A DNA stretch of 64,000 nt from Isoetes taiwanensis (GCA_021234155.1 JAJEKV010000028.1:5122451-5186450); one strand, 5' to 3'. Counted from the stretch's first letter, positions 11,404-22,022 are shown. Program-made: numbers and translations. Notes: generated from the letters alone by a model not told the origin.

Positions 11404-12981
11404 ATGGGAGAATCAGAAAAGCCGTCTAGCAAAAATGCAGCTCAGTGCAATGGTATAAATCCCCAGTCTTTTGAGGAAAGAAGGGCAAGATCTAGGCTGC
11501 CAGATTTTTTGCAATCTGTTAGGCTGAAATATGTGAAGCTGGGATATCATTATGTGATTTCCCATGCCCTTGTCCTTTTGATTGTTCCATTAGTGCTTCT
11601 TGTCGCTGCAGAGATTGGCAGAGTCGGTATTGATGACGTATGGAAGCTCTGGGAGCATTTGCGGTTTAATCTTGTTAGCGTCCTTGTTTGTTCTGGTACA
11701 TTAGTTTTTGCCGGAACTCTGTATATTACTAGTTTGCCAAGACCTGTGTACCTGGTCGACTTTTCTTGTTATAAGCCTGTTGATGAAAGAAAATGCCCCA
11801 AATCAATGTTTATGGAGAAATCTAAGGCCTCTGGAGCATTTAATGAGGTGAGTTTAGAATTTCAAAGAAAGATTATTGAGAGATCAGGGCTTGGGGATGA
11901 AACATATCTTCCACAGGCGGTTATGAATAGTCCGCCTAATCCCTGCATGAAAGAAGCTCGGGCAGAGGCAGAGCTTGTCATGTTTGGAGCACTGGATGAT
12001 TTATTTGCAAAAACAGGAATAAAACCAAAGGATGTGGGCGTTTTGATTGTAAATTGCAGCCTGTTTAATCCGACCCCTTCGCTTTCTGCTATGATTGTGA
12101 ACCATTATAAGATGAGAGGTAATATTTGCAGTCTCAATTTGGGTGGAATGGGCTGCAGCGCGGGAGTTATTGCCATAGACCTGGCAAAACAGTTGCTTCA
12201 AGTGCATAGTGGAACATACGCCATTGTTGTGAGTATGGAAAACATAACATTAAATTGGTATTTTGGAAATGACAGATCAATGCTAGTGTCTAATTGTCTG
12301 TTTAGAATGGGTGGAGCTGCTATTCTTTTGTCAAACAAAAGGAGGGAGAGAAGAAGAGCAAAGTATGAGCTTGTTCACACTGTTAGGACCAACAAAGGAG
12401 CAGATGATAAGTGTTTTCAGTGTGTTTATCAGCAGGAAGATGACAAGGGAACTGTGGGTGTTTCTCTTTCCAGGGATTTGATGGCTGTTGCAGGAGATGC
12501 ACTTAAGACCAATATCACTACCCTTGGTCCTCTTGTGCTTCCCCTTTCTGAACAAATTCTTTTCTTTGCCACACTTTTGGCAAGGAAGCTGCTAAAGATG
12601 AAAATAAAACCATACATTCCAGATTTCAAGCTGGCATTTGAACATTTCTGCATTCATGCTGGAGGCAGAGCAGTCTTAGATGAATTGGAGAAAAATCTGA
12701 ATCTGAGTGAATGGCATATGGAGCCCTCAAGGATGACCCTGTATAGATTTGGCAACACATCTAGCAGTTCTCTATGGTATGAACTTGCTTATTCTGAGGC
12801 CAAGGGCAGGATCAAAAGGGGTGACAGAATTTGGCAGATTGCCTTTGGTTCTGGATTTAAGTGTAACAGTGCTGTATGGAGGGCGAGACGCTCCATCAAA
12901 CTTGGTTCCAATCAGACCAATCCATGGGCTGATTCCATTCATCAGTTTCCAGTTAAAGTGCCAGAATTTTCAAAAGTTTAA
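11404..12981 (+). CDS. KCS: 3-ketoacyl-CoA synthase, intact but with two catalytic His replaced
   Basis: KCS enzymes condense malonyl-CoA with acyl-CoA in the ER to make very-long-chain fatty acids for wax, cutin-associated lipids and sphingolipids. This single-exon frame of 525 residues is of normal family length. Two hydrophobic segments (~51-69 and ~89-110) fit the N-terminal membrane anchor, followed by the FAE1/CUT1-type thiolase fold. The nucleophile Cys251 lies in GMGCSAG. His414 and His418 lie in FEHFCIHAG, and Asn451 in FGNTSSSS. Against FAE1 (Cys223, His302, His387, His391, His420, Asn424) the offsets are constant. They place Asn330 (codon AAC at 12391, in VRTNKGADD) at His302 and Tyr447 (codon TAT at 12742, in MTLYRFGNT) at His420. 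Each change is one base from the usual His codon. The frame is otherwise undamaged. It may be a non-catalytic or altered KCS. Identification is firm; loss of activity is inference. Confidence 0.96.
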   Translation: MGESEKPSSKNAAQCNGINPQSFEERRARSRLPDFLQSVRLKYVKLGYHYVISHALVLLIVPLVLLVAAEIGRVGIDDVWKLWEHLRFNLVSVLVCSGTLVFAGTLYITSLPRPVYLVDFSCYKPVDERKCPKSMFMEKSKASGAFNEVSLEFQRKIIERSGLGDETYLPQAVMNSPPNPCMKEARAEAELVMFGALDDLFAKTGIKPKDVGVLIVNCSLFNPTPSLSAMIVNHYKMRGNICSLNLGGMGCSAGVIAIDLAKQLLQVHSGTYAIVVSMENITLNWYFGNDRSMLVSNCLFRMGGAAILLSNKRRERRRAKYELVHTVRTNKGADDKCFQCVYQQEDDKGTVGVSLSRDLMAVAGDALKTNITTLGPLVLPLSEQILFFATLLARKLLKMKIKPYIPDFKLAFEHFCIHAGGRAVLDELEKNLNLSEWHMEPSRMTLYRFGNTSSSSLWYELAYSEAKGRIKRGDRIWQIAFGSGFKCNSAVWRARRSIKLGSNQTNPWADSIHQFPVKVPEFSKV

Positions 12982-13730
12982 TTGCTCCAATTATGTGGGC
13001 TTGCCTTCAATTAGTCCTTTCAAATTTAATTAGGTAGAATGCTGTTCAATGCAATCTATCTGGGCAGCTTCCTTTGCAGTGTTTCCATTTGGAAACGAGC
13101 CCCCTATTCACATGTTTATATTGGTTATTATAATATATATGAATTATTATTGTGTAGGCCTAGCCTTTTAGTTATTGGTTATAAAATATGTAGTAGAGAA
13201 CCGCCATTGGGAAGTGGTTGCTTCCTGTGAATCCCCGGCATTGCCACCTAGGGACGGCGGAAATGTCGTGGCGCCCCGGTCGTGGCAGGGCGCCACGAGG
13301 GGACCATGAAACTGCCAAATATATTGCGAGGTTCAAAACCAGAGCATTCAGAAATGCCTTAGGAATACTTTTGATTCAAGTCATAAAACCGAGTTCCAAG
13401 TTGTGGTGCCCATAAGAACCTACACCTCAAGCTCTTGACCTCCAGAAAACCTTGAGATTGGAGGCCCATAGTCTTAGGCACAGAATTGGTCCTAACGACA
13501 TCTATTGTAGACTTGGTAGTTCTAAGTTTGAAGCTTTAATCGACTTAGCTGGCATGTTTTGTCTGGGATCCACCTCAGGATCTGGATCTTTCAGTCAGGA
13601 ATGGAATCACAACAACAATGTCAAATGGTGTCAAATATTTACTAGTAAACGTGTGCCTGACATCGCCTTACATATGAGGCATATCTTTATTCAAGTATTT
13701 GTCGTAGCATTTATTAATTGACCTTTACTG
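12982..13730. other. 3' flank of KCS, non-coding
   Basis: No gene is seen. A GC-rich inverted repeat with 11-base arms (TCGTGGCGCCC at 13266-13276 and GGGCGCCACGA at 13288-13298) could form a hairpin. Remaining frames show no recognised motif. Confidence 0.4.
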
Positions 13731-13918
13731 GTTAAATGCGGATAAGTCATTTTGTTATTTAGGAAAAGCTTCAAAAAAGTCTTAATTCCTTATCAGTGTC
13801 ATCCGCATTTATCTTATTTAGCGGTGAAATGCGGATAAGTCATTTGGTTATTTAGGAAAAGCTTCCGAAAAAGTCTTAATCCCTTATCATTATCATCTGC
13901 ATTTATCTATTTAAGCAC
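13731..13918. repeat. two tandem copies of a ~92-bp unit with inverted ends
   Basis: Each unit begins AAATGCGGATAAGTCA and ends near ATCCGCATTTATC (ATCTGCATTTATC in the second), so each has short inverted termini. The two copies differ at a handful of positions. The second runs into CTATTTAAGC, a TATA-like sequence. This could be a MITE pair or the upstream part of a decayed LTR promoter. Confidence 0.65.
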
Positions 13919-13938
13919 AACAAAATATGTGCCCAAAG

Positions 13939-14008
13939 TATTCGGCACGTGGTGTTATGATGTAAGACACCAAAGTATATGGACACGTGGTCTGCTGATG
14001 TAAGACTG
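13939..14008 (+). promoter_or_regulatory. duplicated G-box plus TGATGTAAGAC block
   Basis: CACGTGG followed 8-9 bases later by ATGATGTAAGAC or CTGATGTAAGAC appears twice (CACGTG at 13946 and 13984, period 38). CACGTG is the plant G-box, and TGATGTAAG resembles the TGACGTAAG-type enhancer element of plant viral and LTR promoters. No downstream gene is recognised, so this is likely part of a decayed retroelement promoter. Confidence 0.4.
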
Positions 14009-14029
14009 TTAATATTTTTTTGAGGTTGA

Positions 14030-16030
14030 TGCAAACGACTATTTTGTTGTATTTATTCAAACACACATAATCGAGACTTCATTTTTTTTTATTTCTGCTC
14101 CTTGAAGGTGGTAGAGGCATACAGAAGCCCAAGAGGATTGTCTGGCAAAATGTATTCGTGCTTCAATTTTTGCTCCCTTTACACGGACTCACTTGATGCT
14201 GCATGAACCTTTTGGATCCAATCTTTGGTTCTCAACTCCTCTTTTGCTAAATATGCTAGAAAAAATTCTTCAACAGATATGATAATCTGTAAGAATTTCT
14301 TGAAAGAAATGCTCTTCGGTAATGATATGGAGTTTGCCTTAAAGAATCGGCTTTCTGCACAACCTAATGAGGGATAAACATAGCATAAACAACAAAGATA
14401 AAAATAGCAGGCCCGGCACCAGGGTGCTGGCCAATACATTCGAAGAATTGGAAGCATATGCCCTACAAGCATCCACAATAGATATTCCAAATTTTATAGC
14501 AGTAGGTCCAGTGCTTAGCACAAAACTGCTACGACGAAGATGATATGCCCATGGTTGGAGGATTATGGGAAGTGAATCAAACGTGCTTAAGATGGCTAGA
14601 TACACAATCGCCCTCTTCAGTACATTTCCTTCGGTAGCCTGACAAATTTATAAGAGAAGCAAATTTTGCAGCTTGCATATGGCCTAGAATTAAGCAAAGA
14701 GCCATTTTATGAGTCTGTTAAACCAATTTGATCGCCAAATCCTGTAAAAATCTGCTAGATAAATTTATAAGCTAATTAAAACTAGAAAGCAGATGAAGAG
14801 ATGCAAATAGAAAGCGACATGCAAAATTACTCATACCCTAAAATTTGGCAGCTTATCCGCCCCTCCCTCAATTCATAATACTCCATCCATGCCTTCCTTC
14901 AATCAGTGAAATAACAAGCACAAAAGAACAACATTTAACAAATTAAGCTGCTCAAATTTGGCATCTCCTCAAAACCTGTATTTATATGACTTTACATATA
15001 CTAAGACTTCAATTTTATTTTTTTTTTTATTTTTTTTTTTTTATAATTTCTTTTCGTCGACATGGAATTTTCTGGACCGCAATCCATGTTAATATTTTGA
15101 TGCCACATGGTCGTTTTGGGACAAATCTAAATTGAGATTTGGCAGTGGCCATGTGCTGGATCCAAGCTACAAGATATGGCAATGCACGTGGCGAGCTATG
15201 GCCATACATCTAGGCTCCTCAACCTACCACATCAGTGTTACTACAAGGCAAAAAAGGGTTTTCGTGAATAATTTGTACTCTTTTCTTTTGCTCCATAGCC
15301 AGAATGTAAATATGGCATTTCAGACATATGATATTCTTAAACTTGAAGTGTTAGATGGAGATTCAAATGACTAAAACAATCTTATGCGGCTAGAATATGA
15401 ATGGCTCTTGCCCTTTTAGTGCCAATTTTACAGGTATTAGATATTCCAAACTTCGTCGTTAGAAATCACATGAAGAATGAATCGCGGTAACTTAAGCTCC
15501 GGCGTCCATTAAGCTTGTCCATTGTGCATCAATTACATAGGTAAGATTTGTGGCCAATTTGCATGCAGGTATGCTTCTCAGGCATATAAATGGATATTAG
15601 GGTGATTGGAGGAATCAACTAGGGTGGGATTTGGGGCAGAATGTGATTGAGTTTGTTGCCAAATCATGAATCCAAGAGTGCTCTGATTAAATACTACCTA
15701 CATGGAAGGATTACGACCTTAATCTGGTGCTTTTGTTACTTGGGCCTTTTTTGTTAAATACGGCATCACCATACCTTAAACATCCATATGTTTTTACAAG
15801 AAAACTCTCCTCTCTGACCTCTTCTTGCTAGTGAATCGTTCCATAGTAGAATTCAGCAGCCAACATGGCACGTGGCATTATCCCACTGGTCAAAATATGA
15901 ATCAAATTCCATTACGCTTGGTAATTTTTGTGTGGGAGTCTCTATGCCCCCCAAAAATTTTCGGTCGTCTACGTCTCCAGACTTAGTTCATTTAGCACTA
16001 GAATTGTATGAGAGACTCTTTTGGGTTGAT
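14030..16030. other. non-coding stretch with a T-rich run
   Basis: Small frames on the minus strand at 14179-14605 show no recognised motif. A T-rich run at 15014-15042 could be the A tail of a minus-strand retrosequence. Nothing else was supported in the remaining sequence. Confidence 0.3.
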
Positions 16031-16245
16031 CAATCCATATGCCATGAACCTACGCGAAAACAAGGAAAATACTTGGAAAATACACAAGAAATATGGAGGA
16101 AATATGCCAAGATCGGTGAAGAATCTAATATATGAACAAGAATCAAGAGTACAATAGCCCGAAGGCAAGCAGGAACATGAGACAGATGCCTAGAAGGCTC
16201 AAGACTGGCGTTGAACTGAAATGGTTCGATAAGCAGGAAGTGCCT

Positions 16246-16257
16246 CCTTATATATCT
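16246..16257 (-). promoter_or_regulatory. TATA box of the LTR promoter
   Basis: The minus strand reads GATATATAAGG, a strong TATA-box match, about 50 bases downstream of the HSE palindrome in the same orientation. Confidence 0.5.
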
Positions 16258-16307
16258 AGGCCAACGGTCAGGATCGCGCCATTCCAATGGATGAGATCAC
16301 GCCATGT

Positions 16308-16331
16308 AGGTTCTAGAATATTCTAGAACCT
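16308..16331. promoter_or_regulatory. perfect 24-bp palindrome holding a heat-shock element
   Basis: The palindrome contains TTCTAGAATATTCTAGAA, four contiguous alternating TTC and GAA pentamers, which is the consensus binding site of heat-shock factors. It lies in the U3-like part of the chromovirus LTR, upstream of the TATA box on the element strand. Confidence 0.6.
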
Positions 16332-16379
16332 CTTGAGAACACCCCACATATGAGAAAGACGTGAGGGAATGTTTTCAAT

Positions 16380-16456
16380 AAGTATTGGTAGTGCACTTGG
16401 CAAAGGTGTGTGACTTGCAACTAGAAGGTTGCAAGTTCAAACCTTGTCTTGTGCAA
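16380..16456 (+). repeat. tRNA-like (SINE-like) sequence
   Basis: GGTAGTGCACTTGG at the start and GTTCAAACC at 16435 approximate pol III A and B boxes. The ends GGTAGT and ACTACC (ending near 16461) can pair like an acceptor stem. It is not a functional tRNA: no proper D or anticodon arm is seen. It sits between the LTR and the integrase frame. A chance resemblance is possible. Confidence 0.3.
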
Positions 16457-16499
16457 CTACCTTTTTGCATCCGTGTGATGACCATCTTTTGTACATACG

Positions 16500-17033
16500 A
16501 GCTACGAATATCCGTATGGCCGTCACACCATCCCCTCCTACGACGGTGACGAGTTCTCGGAGTTTGGGCCGGAGTGCTCAAACTTGGCTTATCTGGGTAA
16601 CGTCGGTGAAACTCTGCAATTTTATCAGGAGCATTAGTCAGATTCTTGGCAGGCTCCCAAGTTCTATCACTTGATGAGTAACCTTCCCAATCGGCAAAGT
16701 AATACAATCGCCGACGAAGAAACTTGGAGTCCATAATCTCTCGAACCTCGAACTCCTCATCATTGTCAATTTCCACTGGTGGTGGCGGCGGAGGAACGTG
16801 ATCCGAGAAAGTATTAACTGTGTAAGGCTCCAATAGATAAACATAAAATACTGGATGGAGCCGAACAGTTGAAGGAAGCTCGAGGCGCCGGACTGCCACA
16901 TCACTGATCTGAGCTGCGATCCAGTAAGGACCAAGGCGACGATAGTCAAGCTTGTTGCACGGACGTGAGGTAGGGACGTCCCTAAGAAGAAGCTAGACAA
17001 GTTCACCGACATGAAATTTAGGAGATAACTAGC
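16500..17033 (-). pseudogene. integrase C-terminus with chromodomain
   Basis: Upstream on the strand, a block containing LDYRRLGPYWI (around 16920-16950) is the GPY/F module of Ty3 integrases. The frame ending at 16375 then contains EVREIMDSKFLRRRLYY and FADWEGYSSSDRTWEPA, the aromatic cage-bearing chromodomain pattern (WEGY...TWEP), between about 16608 and 16773. Chromodomains tether chromovirus integration to heterochromatin. A stop and a frame change (near 17020 and 16900) separate the blocks. Confidence 0.85.
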
Positions 17034-17820
17034 TATGTAAATCGGTATAATGTCGATAGCATTGTGCTCGGTGAAGTTGATGCTGAAGATCTGATTAAAG
17101 AGCTTGGAGACTCGGCACTAGGATTGACAGAGTCACCGCCAGCGACACTAAGGAACCAACGAGGATGCTGACCAGAGTTCAGAAAAAAAAAAAAAAAAAA
17201 AAAAGTTTGGACAGTGGAAGCATATACTGAGTTATTATAGGCAAACTCAGCTAATTGTGACCCAATCATCCTGCTGATAACTAATAAAGCACCTTAAATA
17301 TTGCTCTAAAGTATGATTAGTGCGCTCTGCTTGCCCATTACTTTCTGGATGATGACCGGATGTCAGTGAGCAGTCGATATGCAATAACTCCAAAAGTCGC
17401 TTCCAAAAACCTGCGATAAACTGAGGTCCACCATCACTGACGATAGTATCTGGCAATCCATGAAGTCTGACTACTTCACAAAGAAGAAGATCAGTTGTTC
17501 CCTCACTGGTGATGGTGACGTTGCAGGGAATAAAATGAGTAATCTTAGAGAAATGATCAACAACAACCATGATGGCATCATAACCCCAAGAGAGTGGCAG
17601 CTCCGGAATAAAGTCTACAAAAATACTCTTACAGGGTCCATCTGGAACTGGCAGTGGCTGAAAAAGACCACGAGAAAGATGTCTCAGAACCTTTGCTTGA
17701 CAACAGGTGTCATAGGATTGAATAAAAGCTTTGATAAAGCGACGAAGCCTAGGCCACTAATACTCTCGACTAATAAGTCCAAGAGCCTTGGCTACTCCAA
17801 AGTGTCCGGCCATACTTGAA
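17033..17820 (-). pseudogene. integrase core with an A-run expansion
   Basis: The frame at 17247-17570 shows VVVDHFSKITHF, VSDGGPQF (second catalytic Asp) and NGQAERTNH (catalytic Glu), the retroviral-type integrase core. Upstream, near 17650-17820, are the zinc-binding approach (SSMAGHFG) and the start of the core. Downstream, AEFAYNNSVYAS is followed by a homopolymer (A run at 17182-17203 on the plus strand), giving seven Phe codons within a conserved block. The run is probably a slippage expansion. Confidence 0.85.
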
Positions 17821-18760
17821 TCATGGCAAGCCTGGAGAATCCGAAAATCTCTTAATAATCCTGAATGAAATGCTGATAGAAATGGCAAACCCAAGAAACA
17901 CTGAATATCTCGAATGGAAGAGAGTGTTTGCCACTCCAGAACAGTGCTGACTTTTTCGAGATCTATAGAGGCTCCATGTAGAGTGATATGATAGCCAAGA
18001 AACTCCATAGTATCTTGCTCGAACTGACACTTTTCTAGTTTGACATATAACTCATGCTCACGAAGCTTCTGAAGGACCTGTCGAACATGCCTCTCATATT
18101 ATTCGAGAGTATTAGAATAAATAAGAATATCATCCAAATAGATGATAACAAAGATGTCTAAGAACTCTCGGAAGACATCATTGGCCATATGCTGGAATAC
18201 TGCGGGAGCATTGGTAAGCCCAAACAGCATAACTGTATACTCAAAATGGCCATACCGAGTACGAAATGTTGTCTTCTACTCATCACCTTCCCGGATCTGG
18301 ATAAGATTGTAGGCACCCCGAAGATCAATCTTCGTAAAATAGCGTGCACCTTGGAGTCGCTCCAATAACTCTGGGATCACAGGAAGCGGATACCAATTTA
18401 ATACTTTGATTTTATTGAGGCTACGATAATCAACGACTAGACACAGAGAATCATCCTTTTTTTTGACGAAGAAGATAGGGGCTCCAACAGGGGACTAAAA
18501 ATGTCGAAATGAAGCCAGTGGCTAGATTCTCTTCAATATAATCCCGCAAAACCTTCAACTCAGCGGGAGATAGACCATATATAAGACCATATGGTGGCAT
18601 TGTCTCGGGCTGCAAATCAATATGACAATCATATGGACAATGATTTGGAAGCTTCTGACCTTGACTTTGTCAAACACATCAGAGAAGCTGCCATATTTAT
18701 CAGGAAGCATTGAAGCAGACTTCACCGATGCAGAGCTAGCCGACGGATGAACTGTTAGTC
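17820..18760 (-). pseudogene. reverse transcriptase of the chromovirus
   Basis: Blocks in order on the minus strand: LPDKYGSFSDVFDK (near 18690), an LSP-containing finger block, [10 protein letters not shown] (near 18430), a GAYNL block (near 18330), and [15 protein letters not shown] (near 18120-18160) with the YxDD active site intact. EFLGYHI and FLGL follow near 17900-18008. A stop lies just after the YLDD block (near 18100) and another within the finger region. The frame passes straight from FLGL into integrase sequence, so RNase H has been deleted. Confidence 0.85.
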
Positions 18761-18999
18761 CTGTACGTCCAGGTACAGGACTATTCCTGAAGACCACAGA
18801 GCAGGGCAGGAATAAGGCACCAAGTCAAGCATCGGGTAGTAGACCCACGCCCCTGCTGAGACCCATGCATAGGACCACACGCCAGTCAAAGAAGAGACCC
18901 AGAAGGGACAAATGACGGCCTCCGTGGAGCATAGTTCAAAGTCAGCGAGCTTCCAGGTACACAATGAAGGTGCTGCCAGATTCCTTGAAAATCAGGCGT

Positions 19000-19380
19000 T
19001 GATCTGGGAGTTGGTAACTGAGACCTGCCACATACCTATTTTAGGTCCAAGGCCATTGTATTATATACATGAGCTAGAGATAGATCTCAAGTTTTTAGAT
19101 GAGATTTTGGCCTTGTCTCGATTGTTTTCTTCTCGCTTGATGAGAGTTCATGTACTCAAGTTGATATCAAAAAAGTCTTATTTCCACTTACTGTTTTTGT
19201 CTTGTTCTCTCCTTTTCTTTCTTTCTTCTCTTCTTTGCAAAATCTCGTGTGACACTCAGCTAGGATTCTCCTGTTTAATCAAGGGTCCTCACAGAGGGCT
19301 GTCTTGCAGGAGATCCTGAACCCAGACCCTAAACACTGACGCCCCTGCCGGGTCTTAGTTATTTTTCTCTCCCCTCAATA
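19000..19380. other. leader region before the second Ty3 element
   Basis: Pyrimidine-rich sequence (about 19150-19250) lies between the chromovirus and the gag frame of the next element. An LTR was sought here and at 29600-30150, but no matching pair could be seen by eye. Confidence 0.3.
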
Positions 19381-19645
19381 TGTTTGCTCGCCTAAGGAAC
19401 TCCTTAGTCAAACTGCGGCTCGACTGAAATGCCACTAGCGCCGAGAAGCTGCTCGCGAAATGTATGATCTTGACTATGACATCGAAGGAGGCCGTGTCCG
19501 CTCACGTGCTCAGTCAGCACGCCCACCCCTCATGTCAGTTCTCGACCAGGGTCTCCCCCCGTTTGCGAGCACTGCTCTCAACCACAGTCGCCACATCATA
19601 TACCGGTCCATCTTACTCCTCATTATTTTCAGACTCCAAACGTCA

Positions 19646-19705
19646 CTTACATTCATATCCCTTCTGGTCACACTACTTACATTCATATCCCTTCTGGTCA
19701 CACTC
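19646..19705 (+). repeat. two perfect 30-bp tandem copies in gag
   Basis: CTTACATTCATATCCCTTCT begins at 19646 and again at 19676. The 30-base unit leaves the frame unchanged. Confidence 0.8.
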
Positions 19706-19849
19706 CTTTGCCTTCATGACCCTCTTCTCCTTCGACTGGGATGGGCTATCCTCATGTCTCTTTTGGCCCTCCTCATGTTCATGAATTTCAGTCTTCCCCC
19801 TCCTTTCAACACTCGGTTTCAGTCTACAAAATTACGGATCTTAAATTAA

Positions 19850-20494
19850 ATGAGGATGGCACCCAGGGCACTTTACCCACGGCCCACGGGCACTCCTCTC
19901 TCTGGACCACCTGGTTTCTCAGTACTCATGCCACCACCTTGTTCCCAGCCCATGGCTGTGCCTCAAAGCTATTTTCCCACTTATGCTCCACCACTCTACA
20001 CGCAAGTTCCGGCTCAGTCACCTGTTCAAAATCTCAAGCTTACATATCCAATTTTTGGGAATACCAAAGGAAAGCCCCTCGATCAAAGTGCCCAAGCTCA
20101 CATGGAGAAATTTGACGCCTTGGCTATTTTGAATGGCCATTCTCAGCCTCAACTCAAGTACCACATTTTCTCCACCACGCTGCGAGGAGCCCCTCATCAG
20201 TGGCTCATGGCCAACAAAAGTCACTGGAAACAAAATTGGCAAGAGATGAAGACTGCCTTCCTCCCTCATTATGGCACCACGGATGATAATCATCAGCTTC
20301 TGAAACAGCTTAATGATCTCCAGCAACAACCCACGGAGTCTGCCCATGACATTGCGGATCGTCTCCAAATTCTTGTCAGCAAGCTTAAAGAGTATCCCAT
20401 GCAGAGCTAGATTCTCGTATAGTTTCTGCGGGGTCTCCCTCCTGCAATTCGTCTTATATGACAGAGTACTTGCGTCCCAAACCCGAGGGTTTCA
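19850..20494 (+). pseudogene. gag, N-terminal half
   Basis: The 186-codon frame has a Pro-rich start, then FGNTKGKPLDQSAQAHMEKF and a block with HQWLMANKSHWKQNWQEMK. Next come LKQLNDLQQQ and SAHDIADRLQILVSKL, the helical capsid pattern of plant Ty3 retrotransposon gag. A TAG (20408-20410) interrupts before a continuing TEYLRPKPEG block, which is cut by the transposon insertion. Confidence 0.75.
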
Positions 20495-20790
20495 CTATGT
20501 AGAATCCGTATACACCATGTGCGTTAACAATATGGGTTTTTTTTTGTGTGGTTTCGTATCGTATACGTACGACTAAAATATGTTTCATGGATTTTGAATA
20601 TGTACGTGCACGAAAAGGGCAAGGGGTTTGGCGGGTAAGCAATTCGTATAGGACGGAGTGGGTGGGTTAATTTGGCGAGATCTAGGAGGGAGCTTACATT
20701 TTGTGTTTTGGGTTTCGAGGTAATTTTACAAGGTTCTTCCTTCACTATGTTTTCTTTGGATATTTGAATCTTGCATAAATCGATGTTTCC

Positions 20791-20901
20791 AAGTGATCAA
20801 CCAAATTGGGCCCGAATTCAAAAGCTTTATTACAATCCTTCCCAAGTGATCAACCAAATCGGTCCAGAATTCGATCAACCAAATCGGGCCAGAATTCACC
20901 C
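20791..20901. repeat. three copies of a ~28-bp repeat in the DNA transposon
   Basis: GATCAACCAAATYGGNCCNGAATTC occurs at about 20795, 20847 and 20873. The first two are separated by a short A/T-rich spacer and the last two are nearly adjacent. Confidence 0.75.
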
Positions 20902-21019
20902 AAAGTTGAAGTGATGTAGGCATGTTACTTGACAAAAAACAAAAAGCTAACGGATGTTTGAGAAATGCAATAGATGACCTGTGAAATTTCTCAGAAAAAT
21001 CCTTCTGTATTGAGGGCAT

Positions 21020-22022
21020 TGGATGAGTTTACAAAGATGAGTTTACAAACTTTGCATTATGATAATAATAGATGTATTTGGTTGGTGCAGAGCAGTTTCT
21101 CAGATTCATCCGTTTAAAAATAGAATGAGCCTCCTGTATCTTGTCTGCTTTACAAAGGTTATCAAGAAGAGTAGTATATGTAACGACATCAGGTCTGCAC
21201 AAGACTTTCAATACAGCTGCCTTATTCATTTTGTTTGATTTGCAAAAACTATCCATAAGGCAGTTATATATCATCAAATCTGGGATACAGCCCCTAGAAA
21301 TCATGTTTAGAAAGAGGGCATGAGCTTTATCCTCTTTGCCTGCCTTACAAAGGCCATCTACAAGACAGCTATCTGTAACAACATCTGGCAAGCATGCGTT
21401 TTTAATCATGTCTTCCATACGAGCTTTATCAACCCTGTTAGTCTTGCAGAGACCATTTATTGCAGAGACCATTTCTTGCAGAGACCATTTTTTGCAAAGG
21501 AGCATAAGCCTCATCCAACTTCCCTGCCATACAAAGGCAGAGAATAAGAGAAGTGTATGTAACAACATCTGGCAGGCATCCTCTTGCAAGCATTTCATCT
21601 AAAAGAGCATATGCTTGGTCCAGCATTTTGGCTTTTGATAAGCCATTCATGATACAGTTGTAAGTAACAATGTCTGGTTGGCATCCTCGTGATACCATTG
21701 AGTCCAACAAGTGACAAACCTTTTCTATTTCATTTATGCTACATAATCCATTGATTACTAAATTATAAGTTACCACATTTGCATTACTGATTCTATCTAA
21801 AATAGTGCATGCCTCCGACAACTTGTTTGCCTCGTTCAATTTTCCGGCCTTGAAAAATAACTGGAGGAGGCAATTGTATGAGAAAGTGTTGTGTGAAAAT
21901 CCAGGCTTTGATTCAGCCCACTTAAAGAAAGGCTTTCTTATCTGCAGATTCATTATGTCACATATCACTGCACACATAGTGCTGGCCAGCCCAGGTGGCA
22001 TGGGTGCATGCTTGGTGTACAT
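21020..22022 (-). pseudogene. P-class PPR protein fragment, frame broken
   Basis: PPR proteins bind organellar RNA. The minus-strand frames show successive 35-residue P-type repeats with the pattern DVVTYTSLI.CLCMAGKLDEA, QPDIVTYNCIMNGLSKAKML and DVVTYTTLLDNLCKADKIQEA. At least eight repeats are visible. A 16-base tandem triplication at 21444-21491 shifts the frame between the upstream frame (21438-22022) and the downstream frame (21029-21598). There is no organelle targeting sequence. It lies within the DNA transposon and is probably a captured and decayed host gene segment. Confidence 0.8.

Larger units (their letters stand above)
16039..16376 (-). mobile_element. LTR of the minus-strand chromovirus
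   Basis: On the minus strand the interval starts TGAAAACATTCC (16376) and ends GGTTCATGGCA (16039), giving TG...CA ends. It lies directly downstream of the decayed integrase and chromodomain frame, where a 3' LTR should be. It contains a heat-shock-element palindrome and a TATA box in promoter order. The terminal ~105 bases recur at 45667-45775 with roughly 85 percent identity, showing that it is a dispersed repeat end. The exact boundary at 16376 is inferred; the 5' LTR was not found. Confidence 0.6.
16376..18800 (-). mobile_element. decayed Ty3 chromovirus, internal part
   Basis: Reading the minus strand from high to low coordinates, the reverse transcriptase is followed directly by the integrase zinc-finger region, core, GPY-like module and chromodomain, then the LTR. 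RNase H is missing between RT and integrase. Gag and protease are not seen. Several stops and frameshifts break the frames. This order and the chromodomain are diagnostic of chromoviruses. Confidence 0.85.

Noticed and set aside
14179-14605. Two overlapping minus-strand frames as a gene
   Set aside because: They overlap in different phases, have no recognised domain, and lie in AT-rich DNA.
16380-16456. tRNA gene
   Set aside because: The boxes are only approximate and no anticodon arm or consistent folding was seen; a SINE-like sequence is the better reading. The same applies to 56030-56105.
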